From: Arthrospira sp. PCC 9108
GTDB lineage: Bacteria > Cyanobacteriota > Cyanobacteriia > Cyanobacteriales > Microcoleaceae
Assembly (NCBI GenBank): GCA_016745315.1
Contig: CP066886.1
Location: 4,774,501 to 4,838,500 of the forward strand
Length of the DNA stretch: 64,000 nucleotides
Reading direction: 5' to 3'
Positions 63,812 to 64,000 of this stretch are shown here, piece by piece. The notes below the pieces were generated by a model that saw only the letters and a program-made list of their open reading frames with translations, was not told where the DNA came from and did no database searches. Every line of letters begins with the position of its first letter. Position 1 is the stretch's first letter. A program made the translations under genes and the position numbers.

Positions 63812-64000
63812 ACCCTAACACCTAACAGCTACCCCAATAACTTAAATGGCCCCCTATGGTTTCTAACTGTAGGGGGTGTCTATGTATTTTTTGCCAATAG
63901 GCCTATTGCAATAGGCCTATTGAAAATTTATATGAATGCTTGCCTCTAATTTACCCACAATAAACACCCTAAGCCAAAACCTTAACCCGTCTATTAGGGG
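63807..64000 (-). repeat. 194-bp inverted repeat, right copy (cut by the window edge)
   Basis: Reverse complement of 49968-50161 with one mismatch. It contains the tandem palindrome (63894-63922) and the CCCCCTA/TAGGGGG hairpin (63849-63878), which should end the rightward arm. Confidence 0.95.

Larger units (their letters stand above)
49968..64000. mobile_element. Inverted-repeat-bounded virus-like or plasmid-like element (at least 14.0 kb)
   Basis: A compact gene block bounded by 194-bp inverted repeats. Genes form two arms that diverge from 54125-54178 and run outward to the repeats. The leftward arm holds fibre-like and beta-rich proteins. The rightward arm holds structural-looking genes, then a nuclease, a P-loop ATPase and many small ORFs with overlapping starts and stops. 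I saw no HIP1 octamer inside, unlike the chromosome to the left. No terminase, portal, HK97 capsid, polymerase, relaxase or Rep is recognised. The tyrosine recombinase at 47682 is probably its integrase. Confidence 0.75.

Overview
The window looks like the chromosome of a filamentous cyanobacterium. It has frequent HIP1 octamers (GCGATCGC), a photosystem I assembly gene (ycf3), a lipid A cluster (lpxC-fabZ-lpxA-lpxB), cyanobacterial orphan families (DUF937, TIGR03792, VMAP-type AAA) and many two-component sensors. The load of group II introns, IS630 and IS607 elements is typical of Arthrospira/Limnospira, but the genus is an inference.

Layout. 1-3.7 kb: 5' part of an AAA-like regulator, an ABC1 kinase and a DegT aminotransferase. 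3.7-5.6 kb: a scrambled junction where a truncated fetB-like permease meets a truncated RTX gene across intron pieces and an IS630. 5.7-7.7 kb: a small membrane protein, rpsU and a sensor kinase. 7.9-15.6 kb: one RT-bearing group II intron (A) swollen by nested group II introns (B, C with D inside it in reverse, and E). 15.6-19.5 kb: an epimerase remnant, a glycosyltransferase-like gene, and more intron and IS630 debris. 19.6-28.3 kb: an ordinary chromosomal block (clpB, histidine kinase, DUF937, nucleoside hydrolase, gatC, ycf3). 28.4-32.7 kb: RT-bearing intron F, then an ORF-less intron (I) inside a hybrid kinase gene that carries eight in-frame stops but no frameshift. 35.9-40.8 kb: an HtrA protease and the lpx cluster. 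40.9-43.5 kb: an IS607 (tnpA/tnpB) whose tnpB is split by antisense intron G. 44.4-47.5 kb: a PAS-GAF-GGDEF protein and an RTX-CAP secreted protein.

From 47.5 kb to the end the character changes. A tyrosine recombinase lies between two 96-bp inverted repeats. It is followed by about 730 bp of repeat-rich non-coding DNA, then by a block of at least 14 kb bounded by a 194-bp inverted repeat that differs at one base. The block has a leftward arm ending in an S74-chaperone fibre gene and a rightward arm with unknown structural-looking genes, a PD-(D/E)XK nuclease and a P-loop ATPase. I recognise no terminase, portal, HK97-type capsid protein, DNA polymerase or Rep. It reads as an unfamiliar virus-like or plasmid-like integrated element and is the best candidate for an undescribed system. 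The nested intron stack is the second.
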